A stretch of 7,460 nucleotides of DNA from an uncultured Actinoplanes sp. (GCA_934667465.1 CAKUMG010000260.1:1-7460), one strand, 5' to 3'. Shown: positions 1 through 6,578, numbered from the stretch's first letter. Notes: a model not told the origin generated them from the sequence alone. Numbers and translations are program-made.

Positions 1-288
1 GCCCTGCCGGCCATGACCATCCTCGGCGTGATCGTCGGCCACACGGTCACCAGCGCCATCGTCGTCGAGACCGTGTTCACCCGCGAGGGCGTCGGCAAGC
101 TCGCCCAGGAGGCCGTGCTCGCCCAGGACGTGCCCGTCGTCCTCGCCGTGGTCACCGTCGCCGCGTTCGTGTTCGTCGCGGTCAACCTCGTCGTGGACCT
201 GCTCTACCCGCTGCTCGACCCGCGGATCTCGCACACCCGCGGCAGGGTCCGGCCACCCGCGCCGGCCGTGGAAGGGAGCACCCTGTGA
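1..288 (+). CDS. ABC importer permease, DppB/OppB/NikB type, C-terminal part (5' end outside window)
   Basis: This is the last 95 residues of an inner-membrane permease of a peptide/nickel-type ABC importer; the reading frame is open from base 1, so the gene starts upstream. The visible part begins at a Leu-Pro-Ala segment and has the family's usual C-terminal plan: a membrane segment, the VVETVFTREGVGKL segment (residues about 21-34 of the fragment; the family usually has VVETVF..PG.G), a periplasmic stretch ending in QDVPVV, a last hydrophobic helix, and the typical terminal motif LLYPLLDPRI. After this comes a short Pro/Arg-rich tail. The stop codon overlaps the GTG start of the next permease by four bases, so the two are translationally coupled and should form the membrane heterodimer. 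The ATG at 13 is internal, not a start. The substrate cannot be read from this piece. Confidence 0.93.
   Translation, partial: ALPAMTILGVIVGHTVTSAIVVETVFTREGVGKLAQEAVLAQDVPVVLAVVTVAAFVFVAVNLVVDLLYPLLDPRISHTRGRVRPPAPAVEGSTL
271..278 (+). promoter_or_regulatory. Ribosome binding site for the DppC-type permease
   Basis: GAAGGGAG lies six bases before the GTG at 285, inside the end of the upstream permease gene. It supports GTG 285 as the start rather than any later codon. Confidence 0.7.
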
Positions 289-1187
289 CCACGACCGTCC
301 ACCCCGGTATCGACGTCGGTGAGGCGGACCCGCCGATCCCGGCCGGGCGTGCCGTCGGGCGCCGGGCCGCCTGGCGCTCCTCGGCGATCCGGCTGGCCCG
401 CCGCCCCGGGTTCGTGATCGCAAGCCTGTTCGTGCTGTTCGTGATCGTCTCAGCGTTCCTGCCCGGCCTGTTCAGCTCGGGCGGCCCGTACGACACCCGT
501 CCCGAGGCGGCGATGCTGCCGCCCAGCCCCGAGCACCTCTTCGGCACCGACATCTACGGCCGCGACCTGTGGACCCGGGTCCTGCACGGCTCGCCGCTGA
601 CCATCAAGGCGACGCTGCTCGCGCTCGGCATCGCGCTGGTCGCCGGGCTCGCCCTCGGCATCGTCTCGGGCTTCTTCGGCGGGCTCACCGACGCGTTCCT
701 CATGCGGGCGGTCGACGTGCTGCTCGCCATCCCGGGTCTGCTGCTCGCGCTCTCCATCGTCACCGCGCTCGGCTACGGCACGGTCCCGGTGGCGGTCGCG
801 GTCGGCGTCGGCATCGTCCCGGGCTTCGCCCGCACGACCAGGGCGGAAGTGCTGAGGGTCAAGACATTGCCGTACGTGGAAGCGGCGCGCGCGGGCGGCG
901 CGTCGTGGACCCGCGTCCTGCTGCGGCACATCCTGCCCAACTCGTGGGGGCCGGTGGCCGTCCTCACCGTCCTCGACGCCGGGGTGGCGATCCTCGCCAT
1001 CGCCTCGCTCAGCTTCCTCGGCTTCGGCGCGGCGCCCCCGGCCGCCGAATGGGGCACGCTCATCGCCGACGGCCGCAACTACCTGGTCACCGCGTGGTGG
1101 CTGAGCCTGCTGCCGGGCCTGTTCGTGGCGCTGCTCGTGCTGAGCCTCAACCACATCTCCAAGACCTTCCAGGAGCTGAACCGATGA
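285..1187 (+). CDS. ABC importer permease, DppC/OppC/NikC type
   Basis: A 300-residue inner-membrane permease, normal length for the DppC family. It has a cytoplasmic N-terminus of about 45 residues, a first membrane helix (about 46-62), and then the OppC-type segment HLFGTDIYGRDLWTRVLHG typical of these permeases. The binding-protein-dependent transport domain follows, with several helices. The EAA loop that docks onto the ATPases reads YVEAARAGGAS (Glu at residue 199), followed by the usual LLRHILPN. The segment ASLSFLGFG..PP.AEWG is also a family hallmark. The C-terminus (LSLNHISKTFQELNR) departs from the usual ending with DPR. The gene overlaps its upstream partner by four bases and the downstream ATPase gene by ATGA. 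A run of less common codons (AGG twice, ACA, TTG) falls just before the EAA loop. Peptide, nickel and opine importers share this architecture, so the substrate is open. Confidence 0.95.
   Translation: MTTTVHPGIDVGEADPPIPAGRAVGRRAAWRSSAIRLARRPGFVIASLFVLFVIVSAFLPGLFSSGGPYDTRPEAAMLPPSPEHLFGTDIYGRDLWTRVLHGSPLTIKATLLALGIALVAGLALGIVSGFFGGLTDAFLMRAVDVLLAIPGLLLALSIVTALGYGTVPVAVAVGVGIVPGFARTTRAEVLRVKTLPYVEAARAGGASWTRVLLRHILPNSWGPVAVLTVLDAGVAILAIASLSFLGFGAAPPAAEWGTLIADGRNYLVTAWWLSLLPGLFVALLVLSLNHISKTFQELNR
1171..1175 (+). promoter_or_regulatory. Ribosome binding site for the fused ATPase gene
   Basis: AGGAG lies eight bases before the ATG at 1184, within the last codons of the permease gene. It fits reinitiation at the ATGA overlap and fixes the start of the ATPase gene, whose frame stays open far upstream without coding meaning. 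Confidence 0.65.
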
Positions 1188-2800
1188 CGGCGACCCCGCT
1201 GGTCCGGATCGAGGGCCTCGACGTCGGCTACACCCGGCGGCGCGAGGTCACCCCCGCGGTGATCGGCCTCGACCTGACCGTGGGCGCCGGCGAGGTCGTC
1301 GCGATCGTCGGCGAGTCCGGCTCGGGCAAGACCACCACCGCCAACGCGATCATCGGCCTGCTGCCGGGCAACGGCCGGATCACCGGCGGCTCGGCGGTCG
1401 TGGACGGCGTCGAGACGGCCGGCGCGAAGGAGCGCACGCTGCGCCGGCTGCGCGGCTCGGTGGCCGGCCTGATCCCGCAGGACCCGATGGTCGGGCTCAA
1501 CCCGACCAAGCGGATCGGCGCGCAGATCGCCGAGGCGGTCAAGCTGCGCCGCATCGTCGCCCCGGACGTGGGTGCCGAGGTCGTGCAGTACCTCGAGCAG
1601 GCCGGCGTGCCCGAGCCGGAGCTGCGCGCCCGGCAGTACCCGCACGAGCTCTCCGGCGGGCTGCGCCAGCGGGCGCTGATCGCGATCGCCCTGGCCGGGC
1701 GTCCCAAGCTGATCGTGGCCGACGAGCCGACCAGCGCGCTCGACGTCACCGTGCAGAAGCGGATCCTGGACCACCTCGTCGGGCTCGTCCGCGACCGGGG
1801 CATCTCGCTGCTGGTCATCACGCACGACCTGGCCGTCGCCGCGGACCGCGCCGACCGGGTGGTGGTCATGCGGCACGGCCGCAAGGTCGAGGAGGGCGAC
1901 CCCGCCACGATCCTGCACGGCTCGCGGCACACCTACACGCGGCAGCTCATCGCCGCCGCCCCGCGCCTGGCGCACGGCGGCGAGGTGGTCGCCCGGCACG
2001 ACGTACGGGAGCTCGAGGAGCCCGGCCCGATCCTCACCCTGACCGGCGTCAGCAAGGTCTTCCACGCCGGTGGCCGCGACTTCCGGGCCCTCGACGACGT
2101 GAGCGTGCGGGTGCCGCGCGGCCGGACCCACGCGCTCGTCGGCGAGAGCGGCTGCGGCAAGACGACGACCCTGCGGATCGCGCTCGGGCTGGAGACCGCG
2201 AGCGGCGGCTCGGTGCTGCTCGACGGCGACGAGATCGTGGGAAAGTCGTGGAACCGGCTGCGTCCGCTGCGCCGCAAGGCCCAGCTCGTGCACCAGGACC
2301 CGTTCGCGACGCTCGACCCGAAGTTCACCGTCGCCCAGTCGATCACCGAGCCGCTCGTCTCGTTCCGGATCGGCGACCGGCGCAGCCGCGCCGCCCGGGC
2401 CCGCGAACTGCTCGACCAGGTGGCGCTGCCGGTGTCCTACCTCGACCGGCTCCCGCGCGAGCTCTCCGGCGGCCAGCGGCAGCGCGTCGCGATCGCCCGG
2501 GCCCTGGCGCTCAACCCGGCGCTGCTGATGCTCGACGAGCCGGTCTCCGCGCTCGACGTGCTGGTCCAGGAGCAGATCCTGACCCTGCTCGGCGAGCTGC
2601 AGCGCGAGCTGGGGCTGTCGTACCTGTTCGTGTCGCACGACCTCGCCGTGGTGGCCGGGATCGCGCACACCGTCTCCGTGATGAGCGGGGGACGGGTGGT
2701 CGAGCAGGGACCGGTCGCCGAGGTCTTCGCGCGGCCCCGGAGCCCGTACACGCGCGAGCTCCTCGACGCCGTCCCCGGCCGGCGGGCCGATGCTGCCTGA
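1184..2800 (+). CDS. Fused DppD-DppF-type ATPase (two ABC domains) of the importer
   Basis: A 538-residue cytoplasmic protein with two complete ABC ATPase domains in tandem, corresponding to DppD/OppD and DppF/OppF joined in one chain. Domain 1: Walker A GESGSGKT (43-50, Lys49), Q-loop Gln99, signature LSGGLRQ (156-162), Walker B Asp180/Glu181, switch His214, then the YTRQLIAAAP segment typical of OppD ends. Domain 2: Walker A GESGCGKT (320-327, Lys326), Q-loop Gln371, signature LSGGQRQR (427-434), Walker B Asp451/Glu452, His485, and PYTRELLDAVPG near the end. Every catalytic residue is intact in both halves, so both ATP sites should work. It would energise the two permeases encoded just upstream, with which it is translationally coupled (ATGA at 1184-1187). 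The start at ATG 1184 is supported by AGGAG at 1171 and by the N-terminus beginning right at the first domain. Its 3' end overlaps the next gene by 11 bases. Confidence 0.96.
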   Translation: MTATPLVRIEGLDVGYTRRREVTPAVIGLDLTVGAGEVVAIVGESGSGKTTTANAIIGLLPGNGRITGGSAVVDGVETAGAKERTLRRLRGSVAGLIPQDPMVGLNPTKRIGAQIAEAVKLRRIVAPDVGAEVVQYLEQAGVPEPELRARQYPHELSGGLRQRALIAIALAGRPKLIVADEPTSALDVTVQKRILDHLVGLVRDRGISLLVITHDLAVAADRADRVVVMRHGRKVEEGDPATILHGSRHTYTRQLIAAAPRLAHGGEVVARHDVRELEEPGPILTLTGVSKVFHAGGRDFRALDDVSVRVPRGRTHALVGESGCGKTTTLRIALGLETASGGSVLLDGDEIVGKSWNRLRPLRRKAQLVHQDPFATLDPKFTVAQSITEPLVSFRIGDRRSRAARARELLDQVALPVSYLDRLPRELSGGQRQRVAIARALALNPALLMLDEPVSALDVLVQEQILTLLGELQRELGLSYLFVSHDLAVVAGIAHTVSVMSGGRVVEQGPVAEVFARPRSPYTRELLDAVPGRRADAA

Positions 2801-4598
2801 CACCCGCCGTCGTTCCGCCCTTCTGGCTCAACTGGCGGGCGCCCGGGCGAACCCCGGGGCGGCGGTGGTCGCCACGGTGACCGGGCTGCTCAACGGCGCC
2901 ACCATGGTCGTGGGCGCGGCGGCCGTCGGCTGGGCCACCGACCACCTCGTGGTGCCCGCGCTGTCCGGCGAGCACGTGCCCGTGAGCACCTGGTGGGCCA
3001 GCGCCCTGCTCGTGATGGGCATCTCCGCCGTCCGCTGGAGCACGATCTTCGTCCGGGGCCTGGCCACCGGGCGCGTGCAGCACCGGGCGCAGGCCGAGAC
3101 CCGCCGCGCGGTGGTGCACCGCTACCTGCGGCTGGATCACGAGTGGCACCGGCGGCACCCGCCCGGCCGGCTGCTCGCCCACGCGATCTCCGACGTGGAC
3201 GCGCTCTGGTCGCCGATGCAGTTCGCGTACTTCGCGTTCGGCATGGTCTTCATGCTGCTGCTGGCGCTGACCCGGCTGTTCGCCCAGGACGTCGTGCTGG
3301 GCCTGGTGGGGCTCGTGCTCGTCGCCGGGGTGCTCGGGCTCAACGTGGTCTACCAGCGGCTGCTCGCCCCGCGGGCCCGCGACGCCCAGCAGGCCCGCGG
3401 CGCCCTCGCCGGGGTCGCGCACGAGTCGATCGAGGGCGATCCGGTGGTACGCAGCCTCGGGCTGGCCGGCGCCGAGGACGCCCGCTTCGCGCCCGGCGTG
3501 GAGCAGCTGCGCCGCGCCGACGTGCGGATGGCCCGGATCAGCTCGGCGCTCGACCCGGTGCTGGAACTGCTGCCGACCGCCGCGGTGCTGGTCGTGCTCG
3601 CCGCGGCGGCACCCCGGGTGCAGAGCGGCGACCTCAGCACCGGCGACCTGGTCGGCGTGGTCTATCTGCTGATCACGGTCGCGATCCCGCTCAACGTGAT
3701 CAGCCGGTTCCTGTCGATGCTGCCGATGGCGGCGGCCGGGCGGCAGCGGGTGCAGGCGGTGCTCTCTTCCCCGTCCGTGCTGCGGCACGGCTCGCAGCGG
3801 CTCCCGCTTCCGGACGGCGGCCTGCGGGTGGAGGTCCGCGGGGGCGGGGTTTCGCGGGGCGGGCGGTGGTTACTGCGCGATGCCGGGCTGGTGCTCGAGC
3901 CGGGGACGGTGACCATGGTCGTAGGGGCGGTCGGGGCCGGTAAGACGACTCTGCTCGGCGTGGCGGGCGGGCAGGAACACCCGGAGGAGGGGACGGTCCG
4001 CTTCGACGGCGTGGACGTGCGCGAGCTGGCGGCGGGGGAGGCACCGGGGGCGGTGGCGGTGGTGTCGCAGGACCCGTTCCTGTTCGCCGAGTCGATCCGG
4101 GACAACCTGGTGCTGGGCCACGACCGCGACGAGGCGGAGATCTGGCACGCGCTGCGGATCGCCGCGGCTGACTTCGTCCATGAGTTGCCCGCGGGCCTCG
4201 ACACGATGGTCGGCGAGCGCGGTGCGACGCTGTCCGGCGGGCAGCGGCAGCGGCTGTGCATCGCGCGGGCGCTGCTGCGGCGGCCACGGCTGCTCGTGTT
4301 GGACGACGCCACGTCGGCGCTGGATCCCCGGGTGGAGCGGCAGGTGCTCGCCGGGCTCGCCGAACTGACCGGGACGACCGTGCTGCTCGCCACGAACCGG
4401 CCGCGGGCGGTGACGACCGCGGACCGGGTGGTGCTCGTGCGGGCCGGGCGGATCGCCGCCGTCGGGACACCGGCTTCGCTGCTGGCGGTCGACGAGTACC
4501 GCCGGATCGTGACCGCCTACGACACCGCCCACGACGCTGTTTACGACGCCGACCAGGACGCCGAGGAGACCGGTGACGCGCCCCGCCCCGTACGGTGA
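2790..4598 (+). CDS. ABC exporter-fold half-transporter with degenerate catalytic residues (subunit 1)
   Basis: A 602-residue half-transporter: six predicted membrane helices (roughly 23-58, 68-93, 145-163, 168-188, 256-275, 289-310) followed by an ABC ATPase domain. Motifs are Walker A GAVGAGKT (379-386, Lys385), Q-loop QDPF (427-430), canonical signature LSGGQRQR (481-488), and Walker B Asp505. The catalytic Glu position holds Asp506, and the switch His position holds Asn536 (ATNRP where AHR is usual). In known asymmetric heterodimers such as TAP1/TAP2 and TM287/288, these changes mark the subunit lending Walker motifs to the degenerate site. The partner is the next gene, overlapping by 26 bases. 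The start ATG 2790 overlaps the upstream ATPase gene by 11 bases and lacks a good ribosome binding site, so translation probably depends on coupling; later in-frame starts would cut helix 1. Oddities: a TTA codon and G-rich tract at the domain junction, and an acidic tail. It could export, or import like IrtAB/YbtPQ. Confidence 0.94.
   Translation: MLPDTRRRSALLAQLAGARANPGAAVVATVTGLLNGATMVVGAAAVGWATDHLVVPALSGEHVPVSTWWASALLVMGISAVRWSTIFVRGLATGRVQHRAQAETRRAVVHRYLRLDHEWHRRHPPGRLLAHAISDVDALWSPMQFAYFAFGMVFMLLLALTRLFAQDVVLGLVGLVLVAGVLGLNVVYQRLLAPRARDAQQARGALAGVAHESIEGDPVVRSLGLAGAEDARFAPGVEQLRRADVRMARISSALDPVLELLPTAAVLVVLAAAAPRVQSGDLSTGDLVGVVYLLITVAIPLNVISRFLSMLPMAAAGRQRVQAVLSSPSVLRHGSQRLPLPDGGLRVEVRGGGVSRGGRWLLRDAGLVLEPGTVTMVVGAVGAGKTTLLGVAGGQEHPEEGTVRFDGVDVRELAAGEAPGAVAVVSQDPFLFAESIRDNLVLGHDRDEAEIWHALRIAAADFVHELPAGLDTMVGERGATLSGGQRQRLCIARALLRRPRLLVLDDATSALDPRVERQVLAGLAELTGTTVLLATNRPRAVTTADRVVLVRAGRIAAVGTPASLLAVDEYRRIVTAYDTAHDAVYDADQDAEETGDAPRPVR
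3840..3863 (+). other. Potential G-quadruplex-forming run in coding strand
   Basis: Four G-runs of 5, 4, 4 and 3 bases are separated by spacers of 1, 6 and 1 bases, fitting the usual four-run quadruplex pattern. The tract encodes the Gly/Arg-rich strand just after the membrane domain of the first half-transporter. Because it is on the coding strand, it could also form in the mRNA. G-runs are partly expected at this G+C content; this is a sequence pattern only. Confidence 0.4.
4563..4568 (+). promoter_or_regulatory. Ribosome binding site for the second half-transporter
   Basis: GAGGAG sits four bases before the GTG at 4573, inside the 3' end of the first half-transporter gene. It decides in favour of GTG 4573, which creates the 26-base overlap. 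Confidence 0.65.
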
Positions 4599-6393
4599 CA
4601 CGGGTTTGATCGACCTTGCCGGCGCGGGCCCGCGCGCCCTGCTGGGGACCGCCCTGCGCACGACCCCGGAGCTGCGGCGCGGGCTGGTCGTGACCGGGCT
4701 GCTGGCCCTGCTCGCCGGCGGTGGCCGGATCGTGGCGCCGCTGACCGTGCAACGGGCCGTCGACGCCGGACTCGCCCCGCACACGGTCGCCCCCGCGGTC
4801 GCGACCGGCAGCGTGGCGATCCTGGTCGCGGGCGTGGCGTCGCTGCTGCTCAACCGGCGGCTGCAGGCCCGCGTGGAGGGTGCCCTGGCAGGGCTGCGCC
4901 GCGCCGGGCTGCGCCGGGTGCACGAGATGCCCGCGAGCACGGTGGACCGGACGCCCACCGCCGACCTCGTGTCCCGGCTCACCAGCGACCTCGACCAGGT
5001 GACCACGTTCCTGCAGGGCGGCGGGATCCAGTTCGTCACCAACGCGGCACAGCTGGTCATCGCCGCCGCCATCCTGGCTGTCTACAGCTGGCAGCTCGCG
5101 CTGCCCGTGCTCGTGCTAGCCGGCGTGCTGGTCGTGGTCATGACGGCGATGCAGCGCGTGATCGGCAGCCGCTACGACCGGGCCCGCCGCGACCTGTCCC
5201 GGCTGCAGAGCGTGGTGAACGAGTCGGTCACCGGCCGTCACGTCATCCACGCCACCGGCACGCAGGAGCGCACCCGCGCCAAGCTCGACACCGCCGTCGA
5301 CGGCGCCCGCGACAGCCTGCTGCGCACCCTGCCGCCGCTGCACGGCAACACGTCGCTCGGCGAGCTCAGCATCGCCACGATGACCGTCACCGTCCTGCTC
5401 GGCGGCGTCGCCTGGGCCCTCGCGGGCGACCCGGCCCAGCCGCGGCTCAGCGCCGGGCAGGTCGTCGCGATGGTCTTCCTGGTCACGTTCTTCGTGCGCC
5501 CGCTGCAGTTCCTGGTGCAGAGCCTCGGCGAGGCCCAGAACGCGCTCACCGGCTGGCGGCGGGCCGTGGAGTTGGTCACCACCCCGCCCGCGGCCGTCCG
5601 CGACGGGCTCCCGCTGCCCGCCGGGCCCGTCGGCGTGCGGCTCGAGCGCGTCACGGCCCGCTACGGCGACGGGCCGCCCGTCCTGCACGACGTGACGGTC
5701 ACGATCGCGCCCGGCGAGCACGTCGCGGTCGTCGGGCGCACCGGCTCGGGCAAGTCCACGTTCGCCAAGCTCCTGACCCGCCGCCTCGACCCGGCGGCCG
5801 GCACCGTGCGGCTCGCCGGGATCCCCCTCGAACGGCTGGCCCCGGCCGCCCGGCGGGTGGTGATCGTGCCGCAGGACCCGTTCCTGTTCGACGGCACGCT
5901 CGCCGAGAACGTGCGGCTCGGCACGCCCGCCGAGGACGTGCGCCTGGGCACGCCCGCCGAGGACGTGCGGCCCGGCTCGCCCGGCGGCGACGTGCACCGG
6001 ATTTTCGGCGACCTGGGGCTGCTCGGCTGGCTCGGCACGCTGCCCGACGGCCTGGACACCCGGGTCGGCCTGCGCGGCGAACGGCTGTCCGCGGGGGAGC
6101 GGCAGCTGGTGGCGCTGGCCCGGACCGCGCTCGCCGCCCCGGACCTGGTGATCCTCGACGAGGCCACGTCGGGGGTGGACCCGGCGACCGACGTCGCCGT
6201 GCAGCGGGCCCTCGTCGTGCTCACCCGCGGGCGTACGACGATCTCCATCGCGCACCGCATGATCACCGCCGCGTCCGCGGACCGGGTCTTCGTCTTCGAC
6301 GGCGGCCGGATCGTGCAGAGCGGGCACCACGACACCCTCGCCCGCGAGCCCGGCGTCTATGCGGGCCTGCTGACGGCGTGGACCCGGCGTTAA
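4573..6393 (+). CDS. ABC exporter-fold half-transporter with intact catalytic residues and altered signature (subunit 2)
   Basis: A 606-residue half-transporter with six predicted membrane helices (roughly 36-60, 73-97, 154-173, 175-195, 265-286, 297-319) and a C-terminal ABC ATPase. Motifs are Walker A GRTGSGKS (388-395, Lys394), Q-loop Gln434, Walker B Asp529 with catalytic Glu530, and switch His561, all canonical. The signature is LSAGERQ (505-511) instead of LSGGQRQ. Paired with subunit 1, its Walker motifs meet that subunit's perfect LSGGQ to make one active ATP site, while its altered signature faces the degenerate Walker motifs. Between Q-loop and signature, residues 447-473 hold three copies of a nine-residue repeat (VRLGTPAED, VRLGTPAED, VRPGSPGGD). 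GTG 4573 is chosen for GAGGAG at 4563 and coupling to the upstream gene. It ends the operon with TAA; no strong terminator is evident just after it. Substrate unknown: peptides, metallophores, lipids and drugs are all handled by relatives. Confidence 0.95.
   Translation: MTRPAPYGDTGLIDLAGAGPRALLGTALRTTPELRRGLVVTGLLALLAGGGRIVAPLTVQRAVDAGLAPHTVAPAVATGSVAILVAGVASLLLNRRLQARVEGALAGLRRAGLRRVHEMPASTVDRTPTADLVSRLTSDLDQVTTFLQGGGIQFVTNAAQLVIAAAILAVYSWQLALPVLVLAGVLVVVMTAMQRVIGSRYDRARRDLSRLQSVVNESVTGRHVIHATGTQERTRAKLDTAVDGARDSLLRTLPPLHGNTSLGELSIATMTVTVLLGGVAWALAGDPAQPRLSAGQVVAMVFLVTFFVRPLQFLVQSLGEAQNALTGWRRAVELVTTPPAAVRDGLPLPAGPVGVRLERVTARYGDGPPVLHDVTVTIAPGEHVAVVGRTGSGKSTFAKLLTRRLDPAAGTVRLAGIPLERLAPAARRVVIVPQDPFLFDGTLAENVRLGTPAEDVRLGTPAEDVRPGSPGGDVHRIFGDLGLLGWLGTLPDGLDTRVGLRGERLSAGERQLVALARTALAAPDLVILDEATSGVDPATDVAVQRALVVLTRGRTTISIAHRMITAASADRVFVFDGGRIVQSGHHDTLAREPGVYAGLLTAWTRR
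5911..5991 (+). repeat. Three-copy 27-bp in-frame tandem repeat in the ATPase domain
   Basis: Copies lie at 5911-5937, 5938-5964 and 5965-5991. Copies 1 and 2 match at 25 of 27 bases and encode the identical nine residues VRLGTPAED; both differences are in third codon positions. Copy 3 matches copy 1 at 22 of 27 bases and encodes VRPGSPGGD. The unit is nine codons, so copy number changes keep the frame. It sits just after the Q-loop in the helical subdomain of the second half-transporter. Confidence 0.9.
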
Positions 6394-6486
6394 CCGGACG
6401 TTTGACGCAGAGTAATCGTTTCGATCCGCGTACGGCATGGTGAACGTGTCTTTGCGCATACTTTCGGCCTGGGGCTTCGCGGTTGC

Positions 6487-6496
6487 GGTGATCACC
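6487..6496. promoter_or_regulatory. 10-bp palindrome, possible operator
   Basis: GGTGATCACC is a perfect inverted repeat about 25 bases upstream of the possible -10 element at 6521, where a repressor or activator could sit. No known regulator motif is recognised, and ten bases can be symmetrical by chance. Confidence 0.25.
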
Positions 6497-6566
6497 TGGT
6501 GGGATCTCGGGGCGGGTCGCTATGGTGGTCGCCGCTACCGACCGTCACCTGGCCGGAGCGGGCACG

Positions 6567-6573
6567 GGAAGGA
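6567..6573 (+). promoter_or_regulatory. Ribosome binding site for the lipoprotein gene
   Basis: GGAAGGA ends five bases before the ATG at 6579. It supports this start over the in-frame ATG at 6522, which would put 19 extra residues ahead of a clear signal peptide. Confidence 0.75.
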
Positions 6574-6578
6574 ACTTC

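Larger units (their letters stand above)
6394..6578 (+). promoter_or_regulatory. Intergenic region with possible promoter and operator for the lipoprotein gene
   Basis: These 185 bases separate the transporter operon from the lipoprotein gene and contain no convincing coding frame. The first 80 or so bases are less G+C-rich than the genes. A perfect 10-bp palindrome GGTGATCACC is at 6487-6496. TATGGT at 6521-6526 could be a -10 element, placing transcription start near 6533 and giving a leader of about 45 bases, but no good -35 hexamer lies at the right distance. I saw no strong GC hairpin followed by a T-run to end the upstream operon, so some read-through is possible. Confidence 0.35.

Noticed and set aside
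569..1183. Upstream extension of the ATPase frame to 569
   Set aside because: The extra residues are low-complexity and overlap the permease in another frame; the protein starts properly at ATG 1184 with a ribosome binding site.
1079..2803. Long antisense open frame of 574 codons over the ATPase gene, and several others on the minus strand over the transporters
   Set aside because: Such frames arise because stop codons are rare in G+C-rich DNA. Their translations are Arg/Gly/Asp/His-rich with no recognisable domain, while the + strand frames contain full ABC motifs.
6384..6397. CCGG...CCGG inverted repeat around the TAA stop of the operon as a terminator
   Set aside because: Only four base pairs with a six-base loop and no T-run; too weak to call.
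6402..6436. TTGACG at 6402 as a -35 element with TACGGC at 6431 as -10
   Set aside because: The spacer would be 23 bases, too long for a standard promoter, and no better -10 lies 16-18 bases downstream.
6522..6578. Earlier in-frame ATG at 6522 for the lipoprotein
   Set aside because: It would put 19 residues before a clear lipoprotein signal peptide and lacks a good ribosome binding site; 6579 is better.
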